From positions 211,543,545 to 211,607,544 of the forward strand of contig NC_135785.1 of NCBI RefSeq assembly GCF_051106095.1: DNA of 64,000 nucleotides. The letters run 5' to 3'. Both the position numbers and the translations under genes were made by a program. This document shows, one piece after another, positions 22,500-32,751 of the stretch. Position 1 is the first letter of the stretch. Each line of letters begins with the position of its first letter. The notes beneath the pieces were generated by a model that saw only the letters and a list, made by a program, of their open reading frames with translations, did not search any database and was not told the DNA's origin. The stretch comes from Pogona vitticeps (lineage: Eukaryota; Chordata; Lepidosauria; Squamata; Agamidae).

Positions 22500-24690
22500 C
22501 GCAGCTTAGTAGTGTTTATTATTTTAATGGGAATTAGTTATTTTACTTAACTGTAATAATCTTTGAATATGTTCTTTACGCTAAAGCTTGAGCAATATAA
22601 ACTGATTCTATGAAACACTTATTTTTCTAATAAAAAATAATTATAAACATTTTTACAAAACGACTGGTCTCTTGAACAGCAGGGTCTGGCTAAATCCAGG
22701 GAGTGGAGAGGGCCACAAACTAGCTATCTTTAAGAGTCCTACCTAATTGAGCTGTTGTGAGTTCTAAGGAATCAGAAAGCCCATGTGTCTGTACTTGCAA
22801 AGTACTGGGTAAAAGTAACATGTTCTTGTAAGGGCAGACTTTTCAAGGCACTTACGCTATGCACTGCTGAGGTTTTGGGACTTGACTCAGCTCAAAGGTG
22901 GTAGGTAAGTGGCCTGTCCAACTCTCTGACCAAGTGCTAAGTGCTCCTTAAGGAGGCTTGGGCACCACACTCATGACTCACAAAACAGCATGGAAGAGGT
23001 AGTTCCATTGGAGGCTGTCTCTATACAGTCTAAAGAATATCAGGATGAGCCCTCCCACATACTTCTGTGAGTCCTCATTTACTTTGAACAAAAGTAAAAA
23101 TTTGACACAAGGCAAAAGCCAACGTTGTTTTTACCAATGAAGATCTCCTCAATGTCTATGAGGCAGTAATAACCACTCCTTGGTTGAAGAAAGCATCCCT
23201 GCTTTCAAGGCCCATATAGCAAAGCCAAATGTGGCAGCTTTCAAACTCCAGGAAGGGCAAGAAACCATAGTATAGGTAATGAATTAGCTCACACCCTTAG
23301 ATGGCAAAAGCTGAAAGGTATCAGCAAAACCTGACCAGATGGCATCCTGGCTTCACTAGACTGTCAAAGTGAGGACATCAGAATCCTAATAAATATGAGT
23401 TCCTCTATCTGAAAAATGCAATGCAAACTTATTTCACTAGTCCTTTAAGAATTCTGTTATCCCTTTGCTATGTGAATTTCTACGTAAAAGGCTTTTTGAA
23501 ACCTCAAACAGCATTATTGGCTGATCTGTATCCTGAAACTGCATTTCAAAGGGTTAATAAGTTAAGTCTCTTTGTCACTACCACTGCCATGGAGTAAGCC
23601 TGTGTTTGGTCATGTTCACAAGTCTGCCATTTGTCCTACAATCATCAGTCTAAATGTTTCTATGCCTTAGCATTCCTAGACATCAGGGAGCTGTCATAGC
23701 TCTGTGACTGGACATCAGTGACTTGACTGCAGCTACAGTCCAAGTCCTTTCCCTATCACACACAGAAAGCAGGATCTCAGCAGAAACACATTACAGTTGC
23801 AGAAAAGTAATTCAGTGATCTCAAGAATCGTTCAGGATTTATCCATCTCCAAGGATGGACCACCAAATTAGACTTCTACCCCTGTTAAGGGTAACAGAAA
23901 GTCTCAAGATTAATCTGATTCAGATAATGATTTGTTCATGAGCTGTCACAGGTTTCTATATTCACAGGTCACCTCCAACCCAATGGAGAAGCCAAGATCT
24001 GGAGTAAGTCCTGTTAACATTTTATGGCTATATTTAATTTGGGACACGTTCCTGGCTGCCACAGAAGCCATGAAATCCCAAGCCACTCCAAACAATGCCA
24101 CTATCAACTAGCTTTCCTTGGGTTTTCAACATCACATCTGAGAACATGCCCAGCAACATGGATAAGGCAAGTAAAGCAAGTATATTAGCAAAATCTCTCC
24201 CTGTCTTTAGTTTCCAACATCAAGTACAGATGCTCAATGCCAACAATTGAATAAGGTACTCAGGAAGTGAAACTACCATGTCAGATTGTAGTGACTCCAG
24301 CTCCTACCTCAAACCATGATTGGTGCAGCATCAGATTCATTAGTAAATATACTTGTGATAGATTTCATCTCACCAGATCTCTTTTACAGAAGCCAGTCCA
24401 GAAGCCTGGACTAGGTTAGAGATAGTCACTGCCTTTTGATTGCCCAACCCGGCATTTACTAGCAGCACCTTCCAGTTTGAACTACCAATGTTAATGAGGC
24501 TAGAAAGAAAGCCAAAGATAGAATGGACAAGCAATGTCTCAGTCTTCTTTCTTTTTGCTAAGAAATCTACTTCGCATGGGCTACAACTTAGATGCTTCCA
24601 TACTGGTTCATGTATTCCATTTACAACCATGCAACCAAAGAATGAAAGTGAAATAATATCAAATCATGCAGCATATTCCAGCAAGAAGGT
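22500..24690 (-). other. USP25: USP25 intron 1, segment without recognised features
   Basis: Unique-looking sequence at about 42% GC. I see no gene and no repeat with definable ends. Confidence 0.7.
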
Positions 24691-24698
24691 AACAGCAC

Positions 24699-24842
24699 CA
24701 GGATGGATTTGATTTAAAACAATTTAATTTTTAAAAGATCAGGGATTTTTTTACAATTTAAATCAAAAAAAATGATTTTTAAAACTTAAATTCTGTTTAA
24801 ATCTGTTTTTAAAATATATATCACTGATTTTTATCCACTCTG
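24699..24842. mobile_element. AT-rich hAT-like MITE, copy 1
   Basis: A 144-bp palindromic element. Ends CAGGATGG and CCACTCTG enclose runs of TTTAAAT/ATTTAAA. Flanks AACAGCAC and AAAAAAAC match at only 5 of 8 positions. It is identified mainly by likeness to the copy at 30054-30153, which keeps a better duplication. Confidence 0.6.
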
Positions 24843-25516
24843 AAAAAAACTACCTACTAAAGATTATAAAGTAACTATCATACCTCTTTGTAATATGCAA
24901 TACAAGATTTCTAAAGTGCTGTCACTTGCACAATGTTACAGCATGAAACAAAAAGTTGCTGGCCAATGCAGATGTGTTTAAAATTAGATTGTTTCCAGTA
25001 GACCATTTCACATACTAGCCAGTTGCAATTTTTGTACTAAACAGCTGATGTAATCAGATTAAGAAACATGGTTACATGCCAAATTTATTGCTGTTGTGCT
25101 TGAAAACGAATTAAGGAATTAAACTTAATACTTACTCTTAGGTTCTTAACCAAAGATTATCTGACTACAGCACAACCAGCAAAAAGAAAACAAACAGAAA
25201 GTTTTGAGCTTAATCAACATAATAGTAGAAGCTACTATACAACTCTGGGTTCCCAAAAATTGTCTGGAGTCACATGCAAGGAATTTCAGATAGCCAGTGG
25301 AATTGTAATTATTTTTTCCTGGAGAGTATTAAGAATCTCATGTTCATTTTTTAAAAGCTATTTCAGTTTTTCTGAACCTGATGTCTTCCAGAAGTGTTCA
25401 AATAAAATTACCATCAATGCCAGCCAGCATGTGTATCAAGGCTTGTTCACTCACCAGGACAAACTGAATAAACTGGAGTAAATAAAGTGATTGTGGAAAT
25501 GTGAAGTTGTAAAAGA

Positions 25517-25917
25517 GTGGCCAAGATCCTGTTGCTGAATACAGTAAATCACACTTAAGTAGGCACATTGAATCAACTGTATTTCAACATAGTTAAACAC
25601 TAGTTTGGGGAAGACTGGTCTCTTTTACTATGTTGCCTGGCATCCTGATTTAAGTGTCTGAATAAAATACTGGTCTAAATTTCTTATATTTTGCTAGAGT
25701 AAGCCCAATGAACCAATAGAGATTTGGTGAGCCACTTTCTCCGTATGTCCCAGTGATTCAAATGGGCCTACGCTGATTTATTTTAACCTAGTAATGCTTA
25801 GAGTAGGCCCATTTGAATCAATGGAACTTAGAGAGGAGTTGACTTACTTAATCCAAATTGATTCAATGGGCCTACTCAAGTGTGATTTACTACACTAAGC
25901 AGCAGGATTTTGGCCAC
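25517..25917. mobile_element. MITE with about 58-bp TIRs (TGGCCAAGATCCTG family)
   Basis: The left end TGGCCAAGATCCTGTTGCTG and, about 400 bp on, its inverse (CAGCAGGATTTTGGCCA) extend inward over about 58 bp, including GTAAATCACACTT(A/G)AGTAGG and CATTGAATCAA blocks. The centre holds further inverted pairs (GGCCCATTTGAATCA). No ORF. The target duplication could not be resolved. Relatives: 27571-27709, 48751-48914 and single ends at 2464, 4290 and 5148. Confidence 0.7.
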
Positions 25918-26974
25918 TGTTTACAAATTTCACATTTCCACAGTTACTTTCTTCATTTTATTATTTTTCAATATATACGTTAATCAAATGTTATCTTGTA
26001 AAAACATTTGTCCTTTTCCCCTGGCTTTATTTATACTGGTGTCTAGAAGATTAGCATCAATATCTGGGGAAGCCATCTAAATCAATCCATCTTTAGGACT
26101 ACAGAGCCAGAATCAGAATCATACATAACAACTCAAGGTAACCTTCTAACATCTGCTTATGTGCTTCACATCAAAGCCATGTCTGTTTTCACCATATGTA
26201 ACTGCTTCCTGTGCTGTGTTCACATTGCTAGTTCTTCATGAACTAACTCTTGGTAAATAAATGCCTTCCCAGCATTCCATTCTGTATAAATAGAAAGTTA
26301 TGCTTTACATTCAGTTTGCAGCTTTCTCATTTTCATGAGTTTTATATAAACTCATGTTCTGCTTCTTCTCATCAAACAGTGGCATCTAATTGCAATTCTA
26401 CCTTCACTTTCCTTAAAGGCAAGCAGGACTTTTTTATTAAAAACACAAGCATTAAAGGAGATAATAAGCATCACCAGATCTGATAAACTGGCAGAAAACG
26501 CCAGGTAAAATGTTGGCACAGCATGAAGACATGCTAAGGAGTTTCATTTTCCAGGCTTATTCAACTTGTTCACCCTGGCCTGCCAACAAACTCCTGACTG
26601 TAACTGTGGGTTATTTAACATGGAGATTTATCCCTTCAGAACTGGAAACACACCAAGCTTTCTCACATAGGAAGTTCAAAGGAAGTTGAAGGACACTAAC
26701 TATTTTTGTTTAGCCACAGCATGAAGAGGGCTCAGAAAAAGAGAGAGAGACATAATGTCTTGAGAGTCTTGAGCACCTTACCACTGAAAATTAAGGCCAA
26801 ATTAAGAGGATACTGATAAAACATCACTACCACCTGAATTCCTGAAAGAGGGAAATGCTTTCTCTTCTGTTGATGTCAATTTAAAGTGTGTGTAACTTGC
26901 TGAAGCCAACTGACAACATGTTAGGATGCATCAGAGTTGCATCATTGGACAGGTGAACAGGCATATTAGTGAGA

Positions 26975-27082
26975 GACACCCTGGTACCTCATCACTAAGC
27001 CTCAATTAACCATGGCAAGTTATGCAAACCTTACACAAACACTAAGAGGATTCTAGCGTCTGCTTATTCTAACATGAGCTGC
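26975..27082. repeat. Dispersed repeat of unknown type, copy 1
   Basis: GGTACCTCATCACTAAGCC through TATGCAAACCTTACACAAAC to TCTAACATGAGCTGC matches 40250-40347 in the same order. Origin unknown. Confidence 0.55.
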
Positions 27083-27124
27083 CCTTTCCTTCCTTCCTTC
27101 CTTCCTTCCTTCCTTCCTTCCTTC
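27083..27124. repeat. (TTCC)n microsatellite
   Basis: About ten TTCC units in USP25 intron 1. Confidence 0.95.
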
Positions 27125-27420
27125 TAGGCTGCCTTTCTCCCAGTGCCTTTTGGTGCTGTAATTACTCATAATCAGATGTGTCCCTGGGAGGAATAACATT
27201 GCAAGATGGGAAAACATACACTTGCCTTAATATGTGACTTGATCCCTAGTCACTAGAAGACAGCAGCAGGAGAAGGCTTTCCCCCATCATGGTCCCTATC
27301 TGTGGGCTAAAAACTTTAGTAGTGATAAAACTACAATAAAAAGCAGAGGTAATACAACACACCTATTTCCACCTAGAATTTTGCAAAAATTGCAAACATC
27401 AGAATCTGAATTTACTGTAG

Positions 27421-27557
27421 CAGTGATTCCTAAATTTTGGTAACCCAGATGTTCTTGGATTGCAGTTCCCAGAAACCCAGCAAGCACAACTGGTGGTGAA
27501 GACTTCTGGGAGTTGCAGTCCGAGAACACCTGGGTTACCCAACCTTGGGAACCACTG
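27421..27557. mobile_element. hAT MITE (CAGTGGTTCCCAACCTT family), copy 1
   Basis: A 137-bp near-palindrome. The right end AACCTTGGGAACCACTG mirrors the left CAGTGATTCCTAAATT. The inner arms share TTCTGGGAGTTGCAGTCC and its inverse. Flanks TACTGTAG/CACTATAG form an 8-bp duplication with two mismatches. Confidence 0.85.
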
Positions 27558-27570
27558 CACTATAGTACAC

Positions 27571-27709
27571 AATGGCTGAAATCCTGTTGTTGAGTCCTGC
27601 GTGTGTAACAGCAGCAACAGCACATTGTCACTTATGAAATGCTTCCTTTGGAAGTTCACCACTGATTATGACATAATCACTCCTATATTTATGGAGTTAT
27701 ACAACAGGA
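27571..27709. mobile_element. Short MITE of the GGCTGAAATCCTGTTG family
   Basis: GGCTGAAATCCTGTTGTTGA at the left is mirrored by ACAACAGGACTTCAGCC at the right, 139 bp in all. It is an internally deleted relative of the element at 25517-25917. It starts within 14 bp of the hAT MITE at 27421-27557. Confidence 0.65.
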
Positions 27710-28497
27710 CTTCAGCCAGTATCTAACCGGACTCAGTGCTGCCACCTGAAACATCTCCTGAGAGCCGGGGAATAGTCAGCAAAGATCTGGAAGCAAGCGA
27801 GGGATGAAGCAGGAGGGAGTATTGCTAGGATTTAGGTAAGAGTAGTTATGAGTGGAAAGTGTACTTTGAATACCACCAAATGTCCTCAAATATATGAAAT
27901 ACTAAAACAAAAAATCCCAATTCATAATGACTTTATAAACACATATGATACAACTTTCACAATTATGTGTTACACTACTTTGGCATTCACTCCATATTCT
28001 CAACACACACATGTATCTATATGTACAGGTATATCTTGTTTTCTTCAAACATTTTGTAAAAACTCTCTTTCATACAGACTGTCATCATTCACACCAAATC
28101 CCGATTGACAGCTCTGAAAATACCTACATAAGTCTGCCTATGCTTCTGAGTGTAAAGACAAGTGTCATTCACATGCTATTATATAATGGCTAAAGTTGAA
28201 CATACTGTACTGTGTTAGCAACAGCAGTTTCTTCAAAGTTGCAAGTCCCACAATCCTGGGTAGATAAAGAGAAACAGAGTGTGCTGCAGCTTTTACAAAT
28301 GCCTCTTCATTACCTCTGAGTGGGACTGAAAGCTGTTGCGGTTTTTTAAAGCAGGGATACAGCAAGACTTTCCTACCAACCTAAACATAGGTTCACCCTT
28401 AAAGGCAGCTTTTTCATAGATAAATGTTTTCAAAGATATATGAACTGTTTCTCTTACTTCCCATAGGGTTTAACACAATACTACCTGTAAAAGGGAA

Positions 28498-28545
28498 TGG
28501 GCTTGAAAATCCATAGGGTCCCTTCCAGCTGTGTAATACTAAGAG
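28498..28545 (+). mobile_element. tRNA-SINE tail fragment
   Basis: AAATCCATAGGGTCCCTTCC AGCT (split here) matches the body end of the SINE at 40348-40464. The promoter part is missing. Confidence 0.55.
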
Positions 28546-29157
28546 GAGGAGGATATGGCAGGAGGAACCTGGCACTGTATCTGGTCAATGGCTATGAACT
28601 CACTTCAATTTGACTGCACACTATATCAAATATTTATGTTATATAGGTTATGCAGAGTTTCCAGCATACATTTTCTCTGCTCCATCTATACTAACTTTTT
28701 ATGATTTGAGATGCAGTATGACACTGTGTGCATTTACAACCCAGGGGAAAATAGCACTGTCTCAGCTAGCAAGAAATATAAAGTTCCAATCTACTAATTA
28801 AATTGATGACATTGACTACAATGTCCACCATGTCTGTTTGCTATACACTATGTTTCTTTCACATGGGATAGGTGATCCTGAAGAGCTACTTTAGCAGTGC
28901 AGACAGATTTTTTGGCACTGTGACAGTATATAAAACATGGTGGATTCAGACCACCTATTCAAATATTGCTACACCTGCCAATGAAAGGAAGGAAATTTTC
29001 CTTACTATTTAAGAACATATATCTCTCTGTGGTGATTAATCTGTGGCTACTCTAGCAGACTGTGGACTCACTCCACCCTGGGATGATGGCAATACTATTT
29101 ATTATAACCCCCTACAGACTAACCTGAATATGACCCTTGGCCTTAATATTCCACAAT

Positions 29158-29999
29158 ATTGGATGGGGGAATTCGTATTCGTAGACGAATATTAATATCT
29201 TCCCGCAGGTGGAAATAACAAGGATCCAGCCCCATGGGGCTGGACCATCCACTCATTGTTTGGCCGCTGCCTTGGGCGCAGCAGCGCTTTCCTATCACAC
29301 CGTGCTACACAATAGATTAGCTACTCCTGGCAGGAGGTGGGATGACAAGCCTCTCTGCCAGGTCGCAGAGTGGCTAAACCACTGCGGAGCACAGCGCGAT
29401 AGGAACGCACTGCTGTGCCCACGGTAGCAGCCAAACAGTGAGTGGATGGTGAGTGGAAATAACCCTAGTTATTTCCACTTGCCGGGGTGTGTGTGTGTGT
29501 TATTCTTCTATGAATACAAATATCCCTGTAGCGTTCACCCTTATTATGTTAAGTAGTCATGAATATTCATGTTTCAGGCTAATGTTGCTGAGAGGCGGAG
29601 CCGAGAGATATGTAATAAAGAGGCGGAGTCAGAGAGCGAGTCAGTCAGAGTCAGAGAGAAAAAGGAGACAGTGAGAGAGAGTAAAGAGAGAGTGTGGTAT
29701 TTGGGAGATCTGAGGTGTGATTAGAGTGAAAAGTGAATAAGAACTGTAATGACAAATAAAAGGTTGTGAGTGATGATAATAGAAGTTACCTATGATTAAT
29801 AATAACATCTGTAATCAATAAAAATGTTTTATTTAAAAGACAGCGAAGTTTGGACCTGCATCTTCATCCTAAAGTTGATTTAGTGATCAACTGGTGGCAG
29901 CGGGGTAAAAAGGAGTAGTGGTTGCCTTCGTGTGCTCTGTGTTTGGAGGGTCAGGCAAGGGGCACGAGGGCGAACGCCACAACCCCCATCTCTAATCAC
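29158..29999. mobile_element. Composite of nested inverted-repeat elements
   Basis: Outer ends ATTGGATGGGGG and CCCCCATCTCTA are imperfect inverted repeats between TCCACAAT and ATCACAAT (6 of 8 matching), suggesting a hAT-like insertion. Inside, 29205-29485 is a palindrome of its own (GCAGGTGGAAATAAC and CCATCCACTCATTGTTTGGC with their inverses). The right half contains an LTR-like stretch described separately. No coding sequence. The order of insertion is inference. Confidence 0.5.
29519..29893 (+). mobile_element. LTR-like fossil segment
   Basis: TGTAGCGTTCACCC at the left and a GTGATCA end at the right, an AATAAA-type signal shortly before the end, then ACTGGTGGCAGCGGGG, which looks like the primer-binding leader that follows some retroelement LTRs. 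Only one copy, no internal genes seen. It looks like a broken or solo remnant of moderate age inside the 29158-29999 composite. The family is not assigned. Confidence 0.3.
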
Positions 30000-30053
30000 A
30001 ATGCAAGTCTGCCACTTATGCACTAAAACAAATAACCGTTTGGAAGTTTAGAG

Positions 30054-30153
30054 AAGGGTGGGGGAAAAAATCAATGATTAAAAAAATTAAATAACAATTT
30101 AAATTTAAAAAAACATTTAAAATAAAATATATTTAAAAATCAAATCCACCCTG
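30054..30153. mobile_element. AT-rich hAT-like MITE, copy 2
   Basis: A 100-bp element ending AAGGGTGG and CCACCCTG, flanked by GTTTAGAG and GTTTAAAG (7 of 8). The interior is AAATTT-rich and palindromic. Same family as 24699-24842. Confidence 0.75.
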
Positions 30154-31640
30154 GTTTAAAGACATACATGTTTAATTTGGCATAAGCTTTGAAATACTTT
30201 AGAGGTTTTAGAGTTCATATTGGCTTCATTAAAACAGCAGCTACACTCATGTGGCTAAATGATCCGGACAGGGATACTTTAGTTCATGTTGCAACATGGG
30301 GCTATGATTTCCTGAGGCCAAAAAAAACATAACTCCTCCGATAGCTTTCAATCCATAACAAGAAAACATTAGTTGAAAAAAAATTGTTTGCCATGTTATG
30401 AAAATAACATACTCCATTCCACCAACTAATGGTGGAACTAACTAATTACTTCTGATTAGTTAGAAGTAACTACTTATAAGTAGTTATTTCCCCCAATAAT
30501 TATTTCTTTTCAATACCAAAACTACAACTATATTACCTTACAATCGTAACTTAGCAGAGGACAAGGATACCCTTTTAGAGTGTCAGGACGCTATCTTTTT
30601 CATCACTTTTGTATTTGAGGGAACGTGGCTTTGCCACATAATTGAGGCTGCTTAATTCAAGTGCTGCTTCATGCTGCTGTTTCACACTCATTTATAGGTG
30701 CCAAGGTGATAATGAGGCAGATGAGAGGAAGGCATGGTTTGCACCAAATGACACTTGGCTTGCAAGTTTCCATTTTTTTAATTAAAAACTTACAAAGAAT
30801 AATTCCACTCATTTCTGAGAAATGAGAAAGTAAAACATATTTGAATAATAATAAAGACAGCAGCCAACAAAAGAGAATGAATAACAAAAACAAAAATATT
30901 ACAACAAATCTAGCAAATATATTTCAGTGTGTGCACCTGTGGATTAGAACACACTTCTTGAGATACTTTTTTGTTTTTTTGTTTTTTTGCTGAAACAAAT
31001 TAACATGACTATCTCTCAAAAAACTTTCAAAATAATACAGATAGCTAGGTTTCTAGTTGTTATAAATAACTTGAACAATAACTAGTTTTTTAATGTCATG
31101 TTCTGTGCTCTGCCTTCCTCGACAGTATGAGAAATGCACAAGGCATTACCACAAGATACATGGGGGAGCAAAAGGAAAAAATGAAATAACTGTGAAAATT
31201 GTCAAGATTTGAAAATCCTCCCTCCCCTTCCTCTTCCTTTTTCATTCAAAAAATGGCCAGAATCCGGTTGGTGACCTACAGATGTAAGCTAAATTGCACA
31301 ATTCACTGTGGCAAATTGTCATTCACTAACAAAGAGTGGATGGTATTATATGGCATGTACAGTACCTGCTGAGCAACTGGACACATATTGTAAAATGTGA
31401 CCAACATCTTAATAGTAGCACTTTACCATGTTAGGTTAAACTACTTAATTCATGCACATGTAAATCACCAAGAGCTGACTAATGTTTTCAAATGGAAGCA
31501 AAATATGGACAAGCCCTGTCAGCATTTACAGTCTTGTAAAGTCAATCCTTCGACATCTTAATACTGTACAAATTTAACCACTGTGTCTTTATCCTATTAC
31601 TGCTTTAAGTATCAAAAATGGGGAAATCAGGCCTCTAGAC

Positions 31641-31776
31641 CAGTGGTTCTTAACCTTTGTTACTCGGATGCTTTTGAACTGCAACTCCCAGAAACACCAG
31701 TCAGCACATCTGGTGGTGAAGGCTTCTGGGAGTTGCAGTCCAAAACTCCTGAGTAACCCAAGGTTAAGAACCAGTG
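31641..31776. mobile_element. hAT MITE, copy 2, perfect target duplication
   Basis: A 136-bp element. CAGTGGTTCTTAACCTT mirrors AAGGTTAAGAACCAGTG. Both flanks are CTCTAGAC (31633-31640 and 31777-31784), an exact 8-bp duplication. Inner arms share CTTCTGGGAGTTGCAGTCC and its inverse. No ORF. Confidence 0.93.
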
Positions 31777-32301
31777 CTCTAGACTTCCAAAGGTATCACA
31801 AACATTTTAAACATTAAAAGAGTACACATTGATGAACAGCTGAGAAACATCTAGAAAAGAAGCACTTTTGCTGTTTAAGGAGACAGTCGTGTGAAATGAG
31901 TGTCCTTTGCCTGCTACATGTTTGCCCACAGAGATACCCACTGCAATTAGTAACAGCTTCATCTCCGGAAGGTTTGGAAGAAAAGAATGAACACAACACA
32001 CACAAACATAATCAAGCAAACTGCCACACTGGCTCCTTTTTGATAAAGTTGGTCAAGAACTCTGTGTCTTCTAAGGAGGCAATTTCCCCATGAGTCTGGT
32101 CTAAAACAAACCTGACTCATAAAAAGGAGATTATAATATTGACAACAGGATGCTAATCAAATCCTAAAGTTACTTTGATGAACTAGCCAGGAAGACAAAG
32201 TAGGTACAGAGAAAGGAAAAGATACTTTTTAGGCAACAACTCTCCATGGCTGGGGATTCAAGGAGCTACAATCTTACACTTACACTTGCAATACTATCTC
32301 T

Positions 32302-32751
32302 GTGAATGAAAACAGTAAAAGCATGAGTCTGCAGGCCTTTATTGAATCTTTCAGCTTGCACTCAGCTTTTCAAGTAATAGGTAGAAAATTACTAAGTGAA
32401 CAGAGAAATCACAATTTTAACACCTTTGTACAACTAGAACAAGACACTGGCTGCATTCACACAAAGATACTGAACCAGGATCATGAGGAATCTTACCCAC
32501 AACCTGGTGTGCTGGCACAATCTCTCTTTTTTTGGCTCCACCTGGAAGCAACTAAATCAACCAAGAATCTACCAGTGTTGGGTCCAAACCTGGACACTGG
32601 CTTGTCACTCTTCTTGCAAGTCTGGATACTGAACCAAATTTCAAAACACAGCTTCACACTCAGACAAATTCAACAAGGTAGAGAAGTCAGAGCAGATGAC
32701 CTTTCCACACATAGGTTCCTACCTAATTTAGGGGAAGCCAAGCAAGAGTGA
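32302..32751 (+). other. Unrecognised 149-codon open frame in intron 1
   Basis: The longest frame inside the introns, antisense to USP25, starting MNENSKSMSLQAFIESF. It has no domain, signal or membrane segment that I can see and lies in unique-looking AT-rich DNA. A chance frame is the likeliest explanation. No function is offered. Confidence 0.2.
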
